From: Stenopsyche tienmushanensis
Lineage: Eukaryota > Arthropoda > Insecta > Trichoptera > Stenopsychidae
DNA: 64,000 nucleotides
Direction of reading: 5' to 3'
Assembly: GCA_008973525.1 (NCBI GenBank)
Contig: WACJ01000289.1
Coordinates: 359,555 to 423,554, forward strand
In this document: piece by piece, positions 38,307 to 50,252 of the stretch
How the letters are laid out: each line of letters opens with the position of its first letter
Position numbering within the stretch: position 1 is the stretch's first letter
Notes under the pieces: model-generated
Databases searched by the model: none
What the model saw: the letters and a program-made list of their open reading frames with translations, nothing else
What the model was told of the DNA's origin: nothing
Made by a program: the position numbers and the translations under genes

Positions 38307-39619
38307 GATTTTAAACTGTCGAAATTTGTAATCACTTGACTAATGTATTAGTTAATTCGAGAGATGCGTATTTTAATAAGACAAATATTAAACAATCAAT
38401 TAACGACAATAATTGCGTAAAATATTTATATAAATTTTCAGAATTTCTTTTTAACGAAACTACAATAATGTCCCAAAAGGGCTTATTATATAATTAGTTT
38501 AAATAATGATACATAATTTATACTAAGAATATATTCAAATGAAAAATAATACTTATTGTTTTATCTTACCGAAGATCAAATGGGTTGTTCAAATGCATCA
38601 ATTTCAAGCAAAATTCTCAGGACCCTTAAGATGGGCGTTACGATCCTTTGAAGAGGAGCAAGCTTGACTGAAATGATTAAGGGGCGTTGATATTTGATCA
38701 TTTGATATAAAAGTCGAATACAATGAAGATATGAAGTTGAGATTACTAACATGCATTAATTTCATTTTCGCTTTGCAAATCTTGAAAACTTGAATCATAA
38801 TTTTATTGGAAAAAAAATATTTCAAATTCGATATTACATGTTTGAGGAGTGTTTTTACAAAATGTTACGATTTTACCATTTTTTTGCACCTCCCATGCAA
38901 TAAATATCACACTTTAAATAATAATATTATTTCAGAATTAGCTCTATGTCGATTAGAATTAAGTACTAAATCTTTATGCAAATATTTTAAATAATTGATT
39001 TATATCTTTTTGAGATAGAGTTCTCGCCAGTTGAAAAAAAGTTGTTTCGAGAAAAACGCGTTTTAAAATAAAATTATCGAAAACGAGAAATTTAAAGCAG
39101 TAATAAATGATATAAATTACCTAGCGGCGAATCAGCTATTCCAGCACCATATAGCAACCCTTAGTCTTCTTCATAAGAATAATTTTGAGCTTACATCTCC
39201 TCTTTTCGAGCTATTTTGTCGGTTGACGCGCTGTTCATCCATTTGCCGTAAATAGTTAAAGTTCTGCGAGCTAGCAACTACTTTCAGCTCGTTCATAATC
39301 ATTACAAGTACTTAATTGCCTTCATTTAATAAGACAAAAACAAAAAATGTTGCAACCTTGATTACTTTTAGGCCAGAATGTAGTTGATTTAGAGCCAATC
39401 GTCAAACGTCGAGTTGAAACATTCGTTTGCATTTTATGAGTGACCATCTAAACATCTCTTCCGTAATTCATCTTTCGACAAATCTTATATAAATTGAAAT
39501 AATTTATTTCTGAAGTTCGGGGGTTCAATGGAGAAAAGTGCACTTCAGGTTCCGTTTCAAGCGTTTTAAACTTTTTGCTAGCTTGATGGCTTCAAACAAC
39601 ATGAACAATAATTAACATA

Positions 39620-39805
39620 AACTATTTGTATACAAAATACATCTTTGTAAATTTTAATTTAATGCCGATATGTAAAGTGATAAAGGGTTTGAAAAATATT
39701 ATCAATGTCCGCAACGTTGAAAGCTTAGTCGAATGAAACTCTCTTAATTTACATTGTATAAACACTGAGCGAAACAAAAATTAGCTTTATAGAAATAGGT
39801 TCACC
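39620..39805 (+). repeat. Dispersed repeat family H, copy 2
   Basis: Matches 7160-7350 in the same orientation, best over CAACGTTGAAAGCTTAG, TTAATTTACATTGTATAAAC and AAAAATTAGCTTTATAGAAA. No coding capacity recognised. Confidence 0.75.
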
Positions 39806-39862
39806 GTTTGTGATTTTTTTCTTTTCTTCATTGTGATTGTGATTGTTTGCAAATGACTGAAA

Positions 39863-40450
39863 TTATACACTTTTCTTGTTGAATGAGCTCATTTTTCCAG
39901 AAGCATCCATAACCATTAAAAGGTCATCACCTAAAAAAACGAAAACATCCTTTTTAGTATTTTTTTTAATGTAAACTTGAAAATAAAAAGTGTAAATACA
40001 TAGGAATTCGTACTTCTTCCTGCAAACACCACCGAAGACACCCGATGAGGAAAACCCCACGATTACACCGTGCAAAAATATCCATCTTTATACGGTGACT
40101 AAGAACATGATCGCTTCAAAAGTCCTCTTATTGGAAATCAATACCACCTTTGGGCAATCGAGTGCTTCCATTCGATCTCGCGTGGCTATCATAAGAGCTT
40201 TATCGACGTTCATTGACCGACAAACGCCTTATTATTTTGCCCAATAACTTTGTTTTGACGGGTGGTATAATGTACAGAAACCACGCCATCATTATATGTG
40301 AGACCAACGCAAAAAATATGAATTCTGATGTCGGTATCAAAATAAAACAACACGAGCGAATAAACACGAAACCGAAACGTATTCATTGACCGATCCTGAC
40401 GTCCTGTCAATAGTGATGTCGGATTTGACGATTACAACCCTGACCGTGTC
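39863..40450 (-). other. Patchwork of protein-like minus-strand frames, unrecognised
   Basis: Adjacent minus frames read protein-like across short shifts: TDIRIHIFCVGLTYNDGVVS (about 40,335-40,275), then MNVDKALMIATRDRMEALDC followed by PKVVLISNKRTFE (about 40,215-40,115), then GDDLLMVMDASGKMSSFNKK (near 39,930-39,870). I recognise no family. It may be an old retrocopy or mobile-element gene that has picked up frameshifts; chance is also possible. Confidence 0.3.
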
Positions 40451-41108
40451 GTTATAATCATCACCATGATGCACCAAAGTTTGTTTTGTCTTCATCATAT
40501 ACATTTTCTGATGATATTATATTTACTTGGCAAATCAGCATCCTCAAAAATGTTATACACCATCCATCATCAGCCTTATTATGTCTACAGCAAAACAAAA
40601 GCTTTTTCAAACTGCAGCCATTCTCACTTATACCCTGAGTCTATCTAATTAATTGCATCATCTACTGCTCGTTTTTTCAATCTCAATAATTATCAAAAGT
40701 CTTTCGAAAAATATTTACTTGTATGACCAAGCATCGTTATTGTTATTAAAACGTGACAATTAATTTAATTGAAATGCTTTATGGTAATAATAAGACTTGC
40801 AGTGGATTTCTTGCATGATAATAGTTACAATCCATTCCATTTATCAATGAATTATTTGAAAGACTTATGAATAACAATTTTAAAAAATCATACATTTTAT
40901 AAATATTCGCAAGTTATGTTTGTTTTGAAGATTGAACATCGTTTCGTAGAGTGGCCCATAACAAATTTTCCTGGAATAAACTTCCAAATATTGATTTAAA
41001 AAATAACATTATAATGAAATATTAGACACCTGACAGGACACTTGATTTTAAGACTTGTATATGAAGAGAGACAAATTCATTATATAAGAATATATTTTTA
41101 AAAATATC

Positions 41109-41285
41109 CTTAACCTCTCCCGTACCGTGCTAAAAAACATCCACGCGCTACTATGATATGTATTTGGTACACCATATGAAATTCTGAAAAATTCCGAAAT
41201 CCCGTATCTATTATATTTCATATCGATATTCCCGTTATTAGAGTCGAGTTGTAGTAAATACATCATGGTGAAGGAAAGGCTAAGT
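41109..41285 (+). mobile_element. MITE family A, fullest copy
   Basis: The ends CTTAACCTCTCCCGTACCGTG and, at the right, ATGGTGAAGGAAAGGCTAAG are imperfect inverted repeats. The body has CCACGCGCTACTATGATATG and ATTTCATATCGATATTCCCG. Related copies are at 18,066, 46,596 and 57,838. It is about 175 bp with no protein of its own, although the minus strand is open across much of it. Confidence 0.82.
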
Positions 41286-41389
41286 ATTATAATTCATAAA
41301 GTTAAAATTAAATGGCACATTGAACTGCAAAGAGAAAAAAATCAGACTTAATTTTGGAAAACGCGATAATTTTGTATGGGTTTTGTAGG

Positions 41390-41925
41390 GCTAATTGGTT
41401 TGAACGTCACGATACGTGAAAATCCAAGCGTCAATAGATCGAAAATAGAAGGAAAATCGTTCGTAGTGTGTCCGTGTCCGTTGCATACATCATAGAAACG
41501 CTATGCGCATGCGTCACGCCGTCTCTATTTTGTGTGTATGTATATACAAATAACATAAAGCAACCACTACACCAGTAAAAAACCTATTTTATCATATACT
41601 AACGACTACCCTTCATGTGTTACAATGCCACACACACTTAGTGATTATTTGAAAAGAAACGCAATAGTATAGTCACGCGATGTATTGCTGAGAGGTTAGG
41701 ATCCAAAAGAATGCGTACGCTCTCTCTCTCTCGCCTCAAAGACCGACTGTTTCCCTCTCTCCGCCGCATTTTGCGCGCATCCTTCTCTTTCTCTCCACCC
41801 CGCGGCCCTACTTCACTTCACCAGATCATTATACACCAACATGGTGCATCCGTTAAACGTCTCGCAAAACAAATTCCGCACACGAACAATGCTTATGCTA
41901 ATCTAAAAACCTTCTTGGATACATC
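41390..41925. other. GC-richer repeat-like block
   Basis: The sequence from 41,690 has CTCTCTCTCTC tracts and a plus frame (41,711-42,046) that runs straight into family-B sequence, so the frame is not a gene. I read the block as repeat-derived; the type is unknown. Confidence 0.4.
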
Positions 41926-41929
41926 CCCA

Positions 41930-42096
41930 ATAACTCACCAAAGTTTCATCGCAGTGGCTGTTTTCGATATGACTAAAATTGCTCTCTTCGGAAGAAATAG
42001 TATATGCAGTGTCAATGCTAAAAAAAAACCTGAAAAAATTGCCTAAAGAAACCGCATAACTTCGAAATCGCACAAAAAGAGGTTTGAGTGTACTAT
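41930..42096 (+). repeat. Element family B, copy 4 (3' part only)
   Basis: GATATGACTAAAATTGCTCT then TTCGGAAG and, after a large internal gap, ACCGCATAACTTCGAAATCG and CACAAAAAGAGGTTTGAGTG. It gives the cleanest right end of the family, running to TAC followed by TATA. Confidence 0.8.
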
Positions 42097-42099
42097 ATT

Positions 42100-44180
42100 T
42101 ATAAGATCTCCCTATGAAAACTACTCAGTCTTTACAAACACCCCAAACTCCTTATCGAGACGTTCGCGAAAGTGTTCGTCAATACGTTCACTCAGGATAC
42201 CCGTTGGGTGAGCGTTCAAAATAAAACTCGGTGGTAATGCTACCTTCAATATCGAGCGAATGAGGAGGTGAATGTATGACACAGACGAAATGGATGTAAC
42301 CCCTTCCTGTGAATGGATATTGAAGAGGCCCATAGTTCTGTAGTGGACTGTTAGTGGCTGCACTATGATGATGATGATATTTATAAGAATTACCCTGCAT
42401 CGTTTGACTTTTATCTGTTTTTTCATGTATCCACGGGAACACTCAATAAACGAATATTATCGGTCTTCAAATATATAAACCGCCTGTCTTAGTTTAATTT
42501 TTTTTTATCACTCCCCCTTCTTATTATTTGCACTAAAAAATATAACACTGCCACATCAAATGGGATACGCATAAATAGTAAAACTACCAACTAAAATATC
42601 TGTTGTGTTCCATTATTTACTCTTATTAATTTTAATGGTTTTTATAGCCATCCTAACTTTTATATCGCAGTAACGATCAAGGATGTTTTTATTGTTCTAT
42701 TATTTGAGAATAGCCGTATAAAATTATCATTTAAGAGCCAGATTGCATCCGAAATTGACAATTATCTCAGAAAAGGCTCTGAATGTTATGAGTCCATAAA
42801 ATCTACTGCATTAAAATCAGACTGCTTAATTAGTGCCAAAATTGTTAAATAGTAACCATTAAAATCGCATTCGAAAACAATCTAGCTTAGGCTAAGCTAT
42901 AATTCAACAATCTTATTTCGTTCAATTCAAAAAAGTACATTTTTTTTTTATAAAAAGAGTCGTACAGTTCCATCATCCCCAATTTGTCATATTAGTATGT
43001 AAATAGTACTTTGATGGTTTAATCCTCTATTTAACCCCAACGAAAAACACCTTTATTAAATTAATATATTTTTTATACGTTTAATAATTTATGCTTCGAC
43101 TCCTACACAACTTTTATTAAAACGTTTCAAATATATTTTTACAACTTTAAAAGTAGTTTGCCCCCGATAAAAATATAGCTGAAATGATCATAAAACTATC
43201 TTTAATCGAATGATAATTCTGTTAGCTTCTTCAAGCTTTTTGAATTGACTTACATTAGCATAATTTTTGATGCAAAATTAATTTAAAAGTCATTTCTTAA
43301 CCGATGCATATTCTCCATATATTAAATGCATTGATATAATGAGCGTTTTGTATTTAAATTGTAGTATAGATTAGTAGCTATATGAATATCTCTACCATTT
43401 CATTTTATTTTAAATGAGTGGTGCTTCATTTTAATGTTAAAGGATCCGAACACCCTCGGGCAGTAACTCTTTATGAATACACGCAATTTCAATAAATTAT
43501 CGGAAATTTATACGTGACTTTGCACATGCACACATATTAATTTATGCACGAGAGAAACAAATATAGCCATATAAATTCGTGTGCTTTTAATGATTGTTTT
43601 AGGGATGTTTAAATTCTTATGAACAAAACTCCGTTTTTATAATTGTTTTTGGTCGTTTATTTAAATAATATTTTTTCTTGTATTATCTTATTTTTAAAAT
43701 TTTTTAATAACTAGTAATTAATTTCGCACATATTTTTATTAAATTATATTTTATAACTTTTCACTAAAAAAAGCGTTATTATCCCTGAAATAAATAAATC
43801 ACGCTGTTATTTTCAAAAATTTTGTCGAAACATTATTTAGAATATTTTTAAACAGCAATAGACTCCTCTTATGTTTTAATTTTCGTTAAGGACGTCAAAT
43901 ACACCACTTAAATATATAGCCACAAATAGTTCTTTTAAGACCAAATTAGTTTTCGTATAAACGTCAAACACAGCAATTGTCAAATACTAAATTGTTTTAT
44001 ATATAATTATTATAAATTGAAACCCTCATTACTTCAAATCATTTTACATTTTTAAAGAAGTATTATTACCACATATAATTGTTTAAAGTATTAAAATATA
44101 ACCAATTTGAAAACATCAAATATATTTTACCTATATTTTCGTGCTATTAATCAATATTCTACCATCAATTTTTCAGTCAA
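42100..44180. other. AT-rich stretch upstream of BORCS7
   Basis: Overlapping minus-strand frames at 42,121-42,442 (with PSFILNAHPTGILSERIDEH) look somewhat protein-like but match no family I know. The rest is AT-rich. TTTTTCAG at 44,169-44,176, just before the BORCS7 start codon, may be the acceptor of a 5' UTR intron. Confidence 0.4.
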
Positions 44181-44186
44181 ACAACA

Positions 44187-44604
44187 ATGACTTCAGCATC
44201 GTCAAGCAGTGCTAGAAGTCTTTTCGCTGATTCAAAGATGAGATTAGCAGATAGAGTGCAAGTAAATGTAAACAATATAGCATCGCTCACGCGTCAAATA
44301 CAAAGAGGCTCCAAATCTAATGAGGTATTTTTTGAATGTAAACTACTACCAATTAAATGTGTAATGACTGCATTTACATTTTCTAATTGTTGTTTTTTAG
44401 CTTTTGATGAGATCCGCCCGTGAATTCGCTCAAATCGAAAACTCCATTGATAACGTTGAAACGAACCTCAAAAAAATGGAGCTGATTGCTATTCATTTAC
44501 AATTTCAGCAAGAAAGTATGATTAAATCAGTTCAACTTATCGAAGAAGTTAACGAACAGGCAGCTGCGATAGAACAAAAATTGCTTTCCAAGAATAACAC
44601 GTGA
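44187..44604 (+). CDS. BORCS7: BORC complex subunit 7 (BORCS7)
   Basis: Two coding exons, 44,187-44,324 and 44,401-44,604, joined in phase 0 across a 76-bp intron (GAG|GTATTT ... TTTTTTAG|CTT), give a 113-residue protein, close to the roughly 105 residues of the human form. The joined region VNNIASLTRQIQRGSKSNE|LLMRSAREF aligns with the BORCS7 core (ALTKQ...GS.S.ELL..AAR), and KMELIAIHLQFQQESM with its IITTHLQYQQE block. The protein is helical and coiled-coil-like. BORCS7 is part of BORC, which sits on the lysosome surface and recruits the small GTPase ARL8 for kinesin-driven transport. The start is the first ATG after a possible 5' UTR acceptor. A candidate poly(A) signal is at 44,878. Reading through the intron gives a false 78-codon frame. 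Confidence 0.9.
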
Positions 44605-44877
44605 AATATTATCCCGTTAAGTTATAATATAAACGAAACCAATCATGTATCAATGAGATCAAGCATAGTTTTACTTCAACAGCTTATTAATTGTCTTTTA
44701 ATTTAAATTTTTATAAAAATAATTTCATCCCTTGATCTACAAATTATTTATAAATGAAATTGTTTTTTCTGTTTTAAGTAATTGAATCTGAGCAATATTA
44801 TATTATGTGATTCAGTTTGATCAGGCTATGTATAAAATTAATTGATAATTTATGTTTTACATGATAATTGCTGATAA

Positions 44878-44883
44878 AATAAA
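44878..44883 (+). terminator. Candidate poly(A) signal of BORCS7
   Basis: AATAAA about 275 bp after the stop codon. In such AT-rich DNA the hexamer is frequent, so this one is only a candidate. Confidence 0.35.
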
Positions 44884-44889
44884 TTACGG

Positions 44890-45870
44890 AAAATTTGGAA
44901 GCATTAAATACATAGATTGGTAGATTTGGTGTTCAAAACATATTATGGAGATATTTAAGGTACATTTTTAAGTGAAATTAATTGTGAATATTTAATTTTA
45001 TTCGCTATTTAGTCTATAATTCAATGGGAAATATTTTTTTATGTATACATTTTTTTTCTTATATTTTTAATTTTTATATAAAAAATGTACTGATAATTTT
45101 ATTTTAATTTAGTTTGTTTTTTTTATTTTCATATTTCTAAACAATAAATTTTTAATGACAAAAAGGATCATTTATTTTCACGTTAAGTTAATATTATATT
45201 TTTCCAATATCATCGCTCACACAAATCTTTGGTTAAAATACTGCCAGCAAATTATTAGCTTGACTTATTTATTCATGCCAAACTTAAATGAGATGCTAAA
45301 AATAAATATATTTCTTTAGAACTCTTTTTAATAATTAAATATTGAAGTAATTGATCTTTTCCCAAACAAAGATTATTTTGATTGTAAATAATTAACTTTC
45401 ACAATGTTTCACCGAATTAAGTCCATTATTAAATGAATGAATTATAATAAACTGACAAATTATTAATTTAACAGCTCCATTATCCGAATAACTTTATTTT
45501 ATTCAAGATTGATTTTCGTAGAAACTTCTTCTCATAGAGAGCATGAACATTAGCAAAAAAAAAAAATAAACTGCTTCCAAAATAAAATCATATAAAAGAG
45601 CAAAAATAAAACTTAAATCGTTTTTTTTTTTATCGAATGTCTATAAAAGTTATGGCCGTTTTAGCATGGCTTAAAACATAAATGTCTTTTTTGACAGTTC
45701 ACATTTCTTGGTTAAATACTATTATATTGGATATATCATAGCATTTTATACCAGTTTAAAAGGATATTATCTCACTTTAAATAATATCAATATTTTTACC
45801 ACATAATATTTGTTATTTTCTGTTGAATCTCAATATTTTTTGTCAACCATTTCCATTATTAAATCCTATG
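44890..45870. other. AT-rich spacer between BORCS7 and JMJD7
   Basis: Extremely AT-rich with homopolymer runs and no frame or repeat I can support. It must hold the 3' UTR of BORCS7 and the promoter of JMJD7, but I cannot place a start site. Confidence 0.45.
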
Positions 45871-45878
45871 CAATAATA

Positions 45879-48800
45879 ATGTCATTGGATGAAGCATTTG
45901 ATCTATTATGGAATGAGACTTCAGGTGATTATTGTTTCATTGATTTAGAAGGAAAAAATGATTATTTTTCAATATGGAAGCTCAATTTGTTAAAATCTAT
46001 ATCTAAAATTAAAATATTATATTAATATTAAGAAATATTAAAATATGATTATTTTTACAGAGCTGTACCTGGGAAGAGATATCGCCATTGAATCTGGAGA
46101 TATCAGTCCTTTGGAATTCCATAGAAATTATGTCTCTAAGAATATTCCTGTTCTTTTTAAAAACTACGTTTCACATTGGCCTGCAACAAAAAAATGGAAC
46201 TCTGAATATTTTCGGTAATCTATAGTTCAAATGTATATTATTTAATAAGCTCATGTGGAAACATAAACATGTATATTCTACCTTTTGTAAAAGTAGGTCA
46301 AATTTTGTTAATTATATTATTTAATACTTGCCCATAAGTAGGATTGCCAATCATCTTTTATTTGGAACGATAAGTTTTTCTACATACCACATAATTCAAG
46401 GAACATTCTTGTCTTTTGAAATTCATGGTATGTAGGTGTAGGCAGAGCCGTAATGAGGGTATGAAGCGCTCGTGGCAAGTATCTAACTTGCGCCCTAACC
46501 CCTATTTAAAAAAATATATGAAGATAGTCCCAAAAATACCCAACCTAATGTCCTAATGATTACGGTTGTTTTTTTTAAAAAAAGTTCTAAATAAAAAATA
46601 CCCACGCGCTACCATGATATGTATTTGGTACACCATATAATATTTTGAAAAATTCTGAGACCCGTATCTATTGTATTTCATATCATTTTTCCTATTATTA
46701 GTCAAGTTGTAGTAAATACATTATATTAAAGGAAAGGTTAAATGAGACCATACAAGCTGCCAAGACGAACAGCGCAGTGGTACAAAATACTAGCACAAAA
46801 TATTATTGAACGACCGCTGACTATAAGTGAGTGAGCTACCAGACATGGTAGGCCTTTCAAAAAACACTGTACATTGCATATTGATCGAAAATTTGGATAC
46901 AAGAAAGCTGTGCACAAGATGGGTACCACGTTTGCTCACAATGGGATAAAAACACCATCATGATGATGTTTCAATCGAGTGTTTGGCGATGTTTGATCGA
47001 GTATTTGGCGATGATGGTCCATCACTTCACATCTGAGGCAAAGGAACATAGAGACCCTCCGCTAACCCGAGGTGTATATTGGTCCCGCTATTCGAGATCA
47101 TGCCAATCCGCTCAACAAAAGTGCACAGCAAGGTGCAAAACCAGAATTTAACATCCATATCAGCAAGGACACACTCATTCTCAACTTCGAATAGCCACTT
47201 GCGCTCAGAGCTCTCGCTAGTTTTTGTAACTTAAATCTAAAAAACTAGCTAAAAAAGCAGCATAAATTAGTAAGATAGAAAAATATATAATTTTTATAAG
47301 TGGGGAAAAATCTAGGTTCGTTTGGGACCTCATTTACCACGAGTCACCTATGTAAGTTAGCCTCTGAGAATCGTCCAGATCATAGAAGACCCCAAATACG
47401 CATTTATCCCCGAAGATGGACGGAGTGGCCACAAGGTCTGTGTATCCAACTGGTCCATTTTTCAGACTGCTAACATGATGAAAAAACGCCTTGCAATTAG
47501 ACGCCATACCCGAACATGTCTACAGAACTATTACAAACTCTCATTACAAAACGAAGTTGTCTGACGAATACTGATCGGGTGGGTTTAAATTCTACAATCG
47601 GTCGAAAATATTGTTGCCTTATTTAATTGCAGGCTTATACCAGCTGATTCGGTCCAATGTTTAAGCAATGACGAGGAAGAGAAGGATTAGAAAACTTAGT
47701 ATATATTATAAAAACAGACAGAGTCAATAAGTGTTATTTCATGTTAAGTAGAATGGTCGAGTAAAATAAAAAACTAGGCGTAACTCTCACCTAGATCGGA
47801 ATTCCTTTTTTCCTTTGCCACCCTCTTGTTACGGCCCTAGGCATAGGTGCTAAATTGGATCAAATCTGCTCGAACCTCTTTCCTGATCTGATATGGAATA
47901 GACTCCTAGGATTCGTCCATCCTAAGGCATTAGCGAGAGCCTTTGGGTGCAGGCACCAGTGCACTCCATACGTAATTTATGAATATAATATTAAACATAA
48001 TACTGCTTTTAATTTTTCAGAAAAACTCTCCATAATAAAAATGTGACTGTGGCTTTAACTCCGAATGGATATGCTGATGCTGTAGATTTTGACGATAAAA
48101 GTAATCAATATTACTTTATAATGCCAGAGGAAAAGGATATGACAATGTTAGAATTTTTAGAAATCTTAAATGAAAAAAGGTACTTTTATAATTTTTTTAT
48201 AAATTTAAAAATTCAGTACATGATAGATTTTATACTTTCGAAAAAAAAAATCAAAATATCAAATTATTTGTGTAAATACAAATATGAATGTTAAAAGATA
48301 AAAATGCTTGAACAATTTTATTTCGTAGCGATTTTTCTAATTAGGCCTGGTGTTATTCCTTATATTCAAAAACAAAACTCGAACCTAACTGTGAACTTTA
48401 AGGAACTAATGGAAGATGTTGAATTGGATATTGATCTAGCTACCAAAGCATTTGGTGGAAAACCTGACGCAGTCAATTTTTGGATGGGAGATGATCGAGC
48501 GATTACGTCCAGTGAGTTAAACTTTTTCTGCTTATAAATTTGAATATTCACTGTTGATGTAACATTTTAATATACAGTATTCCAACAAGTGTTATTTTTA
48601 AATTTCAGTGCATAAGGATCCATATGAGAATATGTACTGTGTGATAGATGGATATAAAGATTTTATATTGATACCACCAACTGATTTGCCCTATGTGCCT
48701 TATGAAACATACCCTACAGCGACATTTAAGCTAAAAAATCCATCCAAAATTGACGATTTTCAAATTCAACCATTATTGTGTAAACCAGATGAAAATATAC

Positions 48801-49099
48801 ACGAACAAGGAAATGTTATAGAATCAACTCTAAATTTAGAACCACAATTAATAAACTGGGTAGACGTTGATCCATTAAATCCTGATTTCAAAAAATATCC
48901 TGAATTCAAAAAAGCACATGTTTTTCATATAAGGGTAGAAAAGGGAGATTGTCTTTATTTGCCCAGTCTTTGGTTCCATCATGTTAGACAAAGTCATTGT
49001 TGTATCGCTGTAAATTATTGGTATGATATGGATTACGACATTAAATACAGTTATTATAAAATGCTAGAACAACTTTGTAAAATTCGGATTCAAGTATAA
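45879..49099 (+). CDS. JMJD7: JmjC-domain lysyl hydroxylase JMJD7
   Basis: Five exons: 45,879-45,924; 46,061-46,214; 48,021-48,179; 48,345-48,511; 48,609-49,099. All introns are GT-AG and every junction keeps frame, giving 338 residues (human JMJD7: 316). Matching blocks include [48 protein letters not shown], the Fe(II) HxD pair in [13 protein letters not shown] (His177, Asp179), and [12 protein letters not shown] (third iron ligand, His299/300), followed by [22 protein letters not shown]7 is a 2-oxoglutarate/Fe(II) oxygenase that hydroxylates a lysine in the DRG1/DRG2 GTPases; a peptidase activity on histone tails has also been reported. Relative to human there are about 20 extra residues around 217-255. 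The first donor (GTGATT) is weak. Intron 2 (1.8 kb) holds a transposon composite. The gene looks intact. Confidence 0.93.
46596..46745 (+). repeat. MITE family A copy within JMJD7 intron 2
   Basis: CCCACGCGCTACCATGATATG and TATTTGGTACACCATATAAT, then CCCGTATCTATTGTATTTCA, match the 41.1-kb copy, ending AAAGGAAAGGTTAA. The copy is more diverged than those at 41.1 and 57.8 kb. Confidence 0.8.
46740..47035 (+). pseudogene. Mariner transposase remnant in JMJD7 intron 2
   Basis: Translation in shifting frames gives [20 protein letters not shown] then VPRLLT (about 46,868-46,945), matching the mariner LHEHLGMKKVCARWVPRLL segment, and [11 protein letters not shown] (about 46,970-47,003), matching the following E(C)L.MF.R segment. 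A duplicated GTTTGGCGATG unit follows. The catalytic domain is absent and stops are present. Confidence 0.7.
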
Positions 49100-49110
49100 T
49101 TTGAATCAAT

Positions 49111-49116
49111 AATAAA
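49111..49116 (+). terminator. Poly(A) signal of JMJD7
   Basis: AATAAA 12 bp after the JMJD7 stop codon at 49,097-49,099, implying a very short 3' UTR. Confidence 0.55.
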
Positions 49117-49119
49117 ACA

Positions 49120-49452
49120 TTAACAAATTGGAAACGATTATTAATTTTTAATATCATCATCAACTAGGGCCTTTTCAATGTCCATTCATAGGAAGGGATT
49201 ATATTCATTTTGTCTGTATTATACATTAATCTCCTCGTTCACTCGCTTTTGAAGGTAGCACGACCTCATGAGTTTCATATAGAATGTTCACTAAGCAGAC
49301 CACCTGGATGATTTTTTAAAAATATAAATGAACAACATTGTCGCATAAACATTCATTTTCAAATCAATTTTAAATTTGGAATTCAATGTGATGATTAAAT
49401 TGATTAAAGAATGAGTTTGCAAACATTTTTGTTCCATGAATATTTATTTTAA
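49120..49452. other. Spacer after JMJD7, nothing recognised
   Basis: No frame or repeat that I can support before the Helitron-like element. Confidence 0.45.
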
Positions 49453-49453
49453 A

Positions 49454-49690
49454 CTAGCAAATACCCGGCCATAAGCATTTAATAATTATTTGAAAAGTTA
49501 GCATCCTTTCTTTCTCCATTTCCGCAGCCTAGCGCCAACATAGTACATCCATACAATAGTTTTACTATGCCTATGTTATTCCCGCAAGTGTTAACAATAA
49601 GGTGATAAAATATTATCACAATCGAATAAACGGTATAGCAGCGCATTAAATACGAACAAACGAAGATTATTTTTTTATATTAGAAGATTT
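49454..49690 (-). mobile_element. Non-autonomous Helitron-like element, copy b
   Basis: The minus-strand 3' end is GGCCGGGTATTTGCTAG followed by T (CTAG at 49,457-49,454). The body, minus strand CGTTTGTTCGTATTTAATGC and AATAACATAGGCATAGTA, matches copies at 31.1-31.5 and 26.4-26.5 kb. It lies between JMJD7 and CIAO2B. Confidence 0.75.
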
Positions 49691-50252
49691 AAATAAATCG
49701 TTGTATTGTTGGCATTTTTTTGATATAATAATTATTTAATTAAAAAAAATTATGCAAAATAAATATATTTTAATTGTGCTATTAGTAAAAATATGTAGCT
49801 TTTAATTAAAAATGGTTGTGTAAAGCAGTAGTTACTTTTTAACAAAAATGTAGTTTTTCCAATCATAAAATTAGACATTATTTTTTTTAATATAATTATA
49901 AATGATTATTTTCGAGGTAAGTTGGGTTTTCTTACATATTTTATTAAAAAAGTGATTAAAAACTTACTGTGATTTTTTTGTAATGGCAACACTTAAAACG
50001 TCAGTTTTATATTGCAAGACAAATAGTGGGACATGGTATTAATTTTTTTTACTAATTTATTACGCTTATTAATCCTTTATATTGTGTTTATATATCACAA
50101 GGACTTAATATACAATTTCACTTTTATAATTTTTCATATATAATATGTTATTTTTCTAATTGCGCCTTAAGGCACTTGATAAGTTTAAATTTATTCGTGA
50201 TAGCTGGCTATATCAATTTAATATTTATTCCAGATAAAATAAATCACAAAAA

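Larger units (their letters stand above)
46445..47837. mobile_element. Transposon composite in JMJD7 intron 2
   Basis: The ends GAGCCGTAATGAGGGT and ACCCTCTTGTTACGGCCC are imperfect inverted repeats, flanked on both sides by TAGGCA (46,439-46,444 and 47,838-47,843), a probable target-site duplication. The TIR style and a 6-8 bp duplication suggest hAT, not proven. Inside lie MITE family A (46,596-46,745) and a mariner transposase remnant (46,830-47,030), so it is a nest of insertions. It lies wholly within the intron and does not interrupt coding. Confidence 0.75.

Noticed and set aside
41711..42046. A 111-codon plus frame
   Set aside because: Its C-terminal third is family-B repeat sequence, so it is a chance frame across a repeat border.
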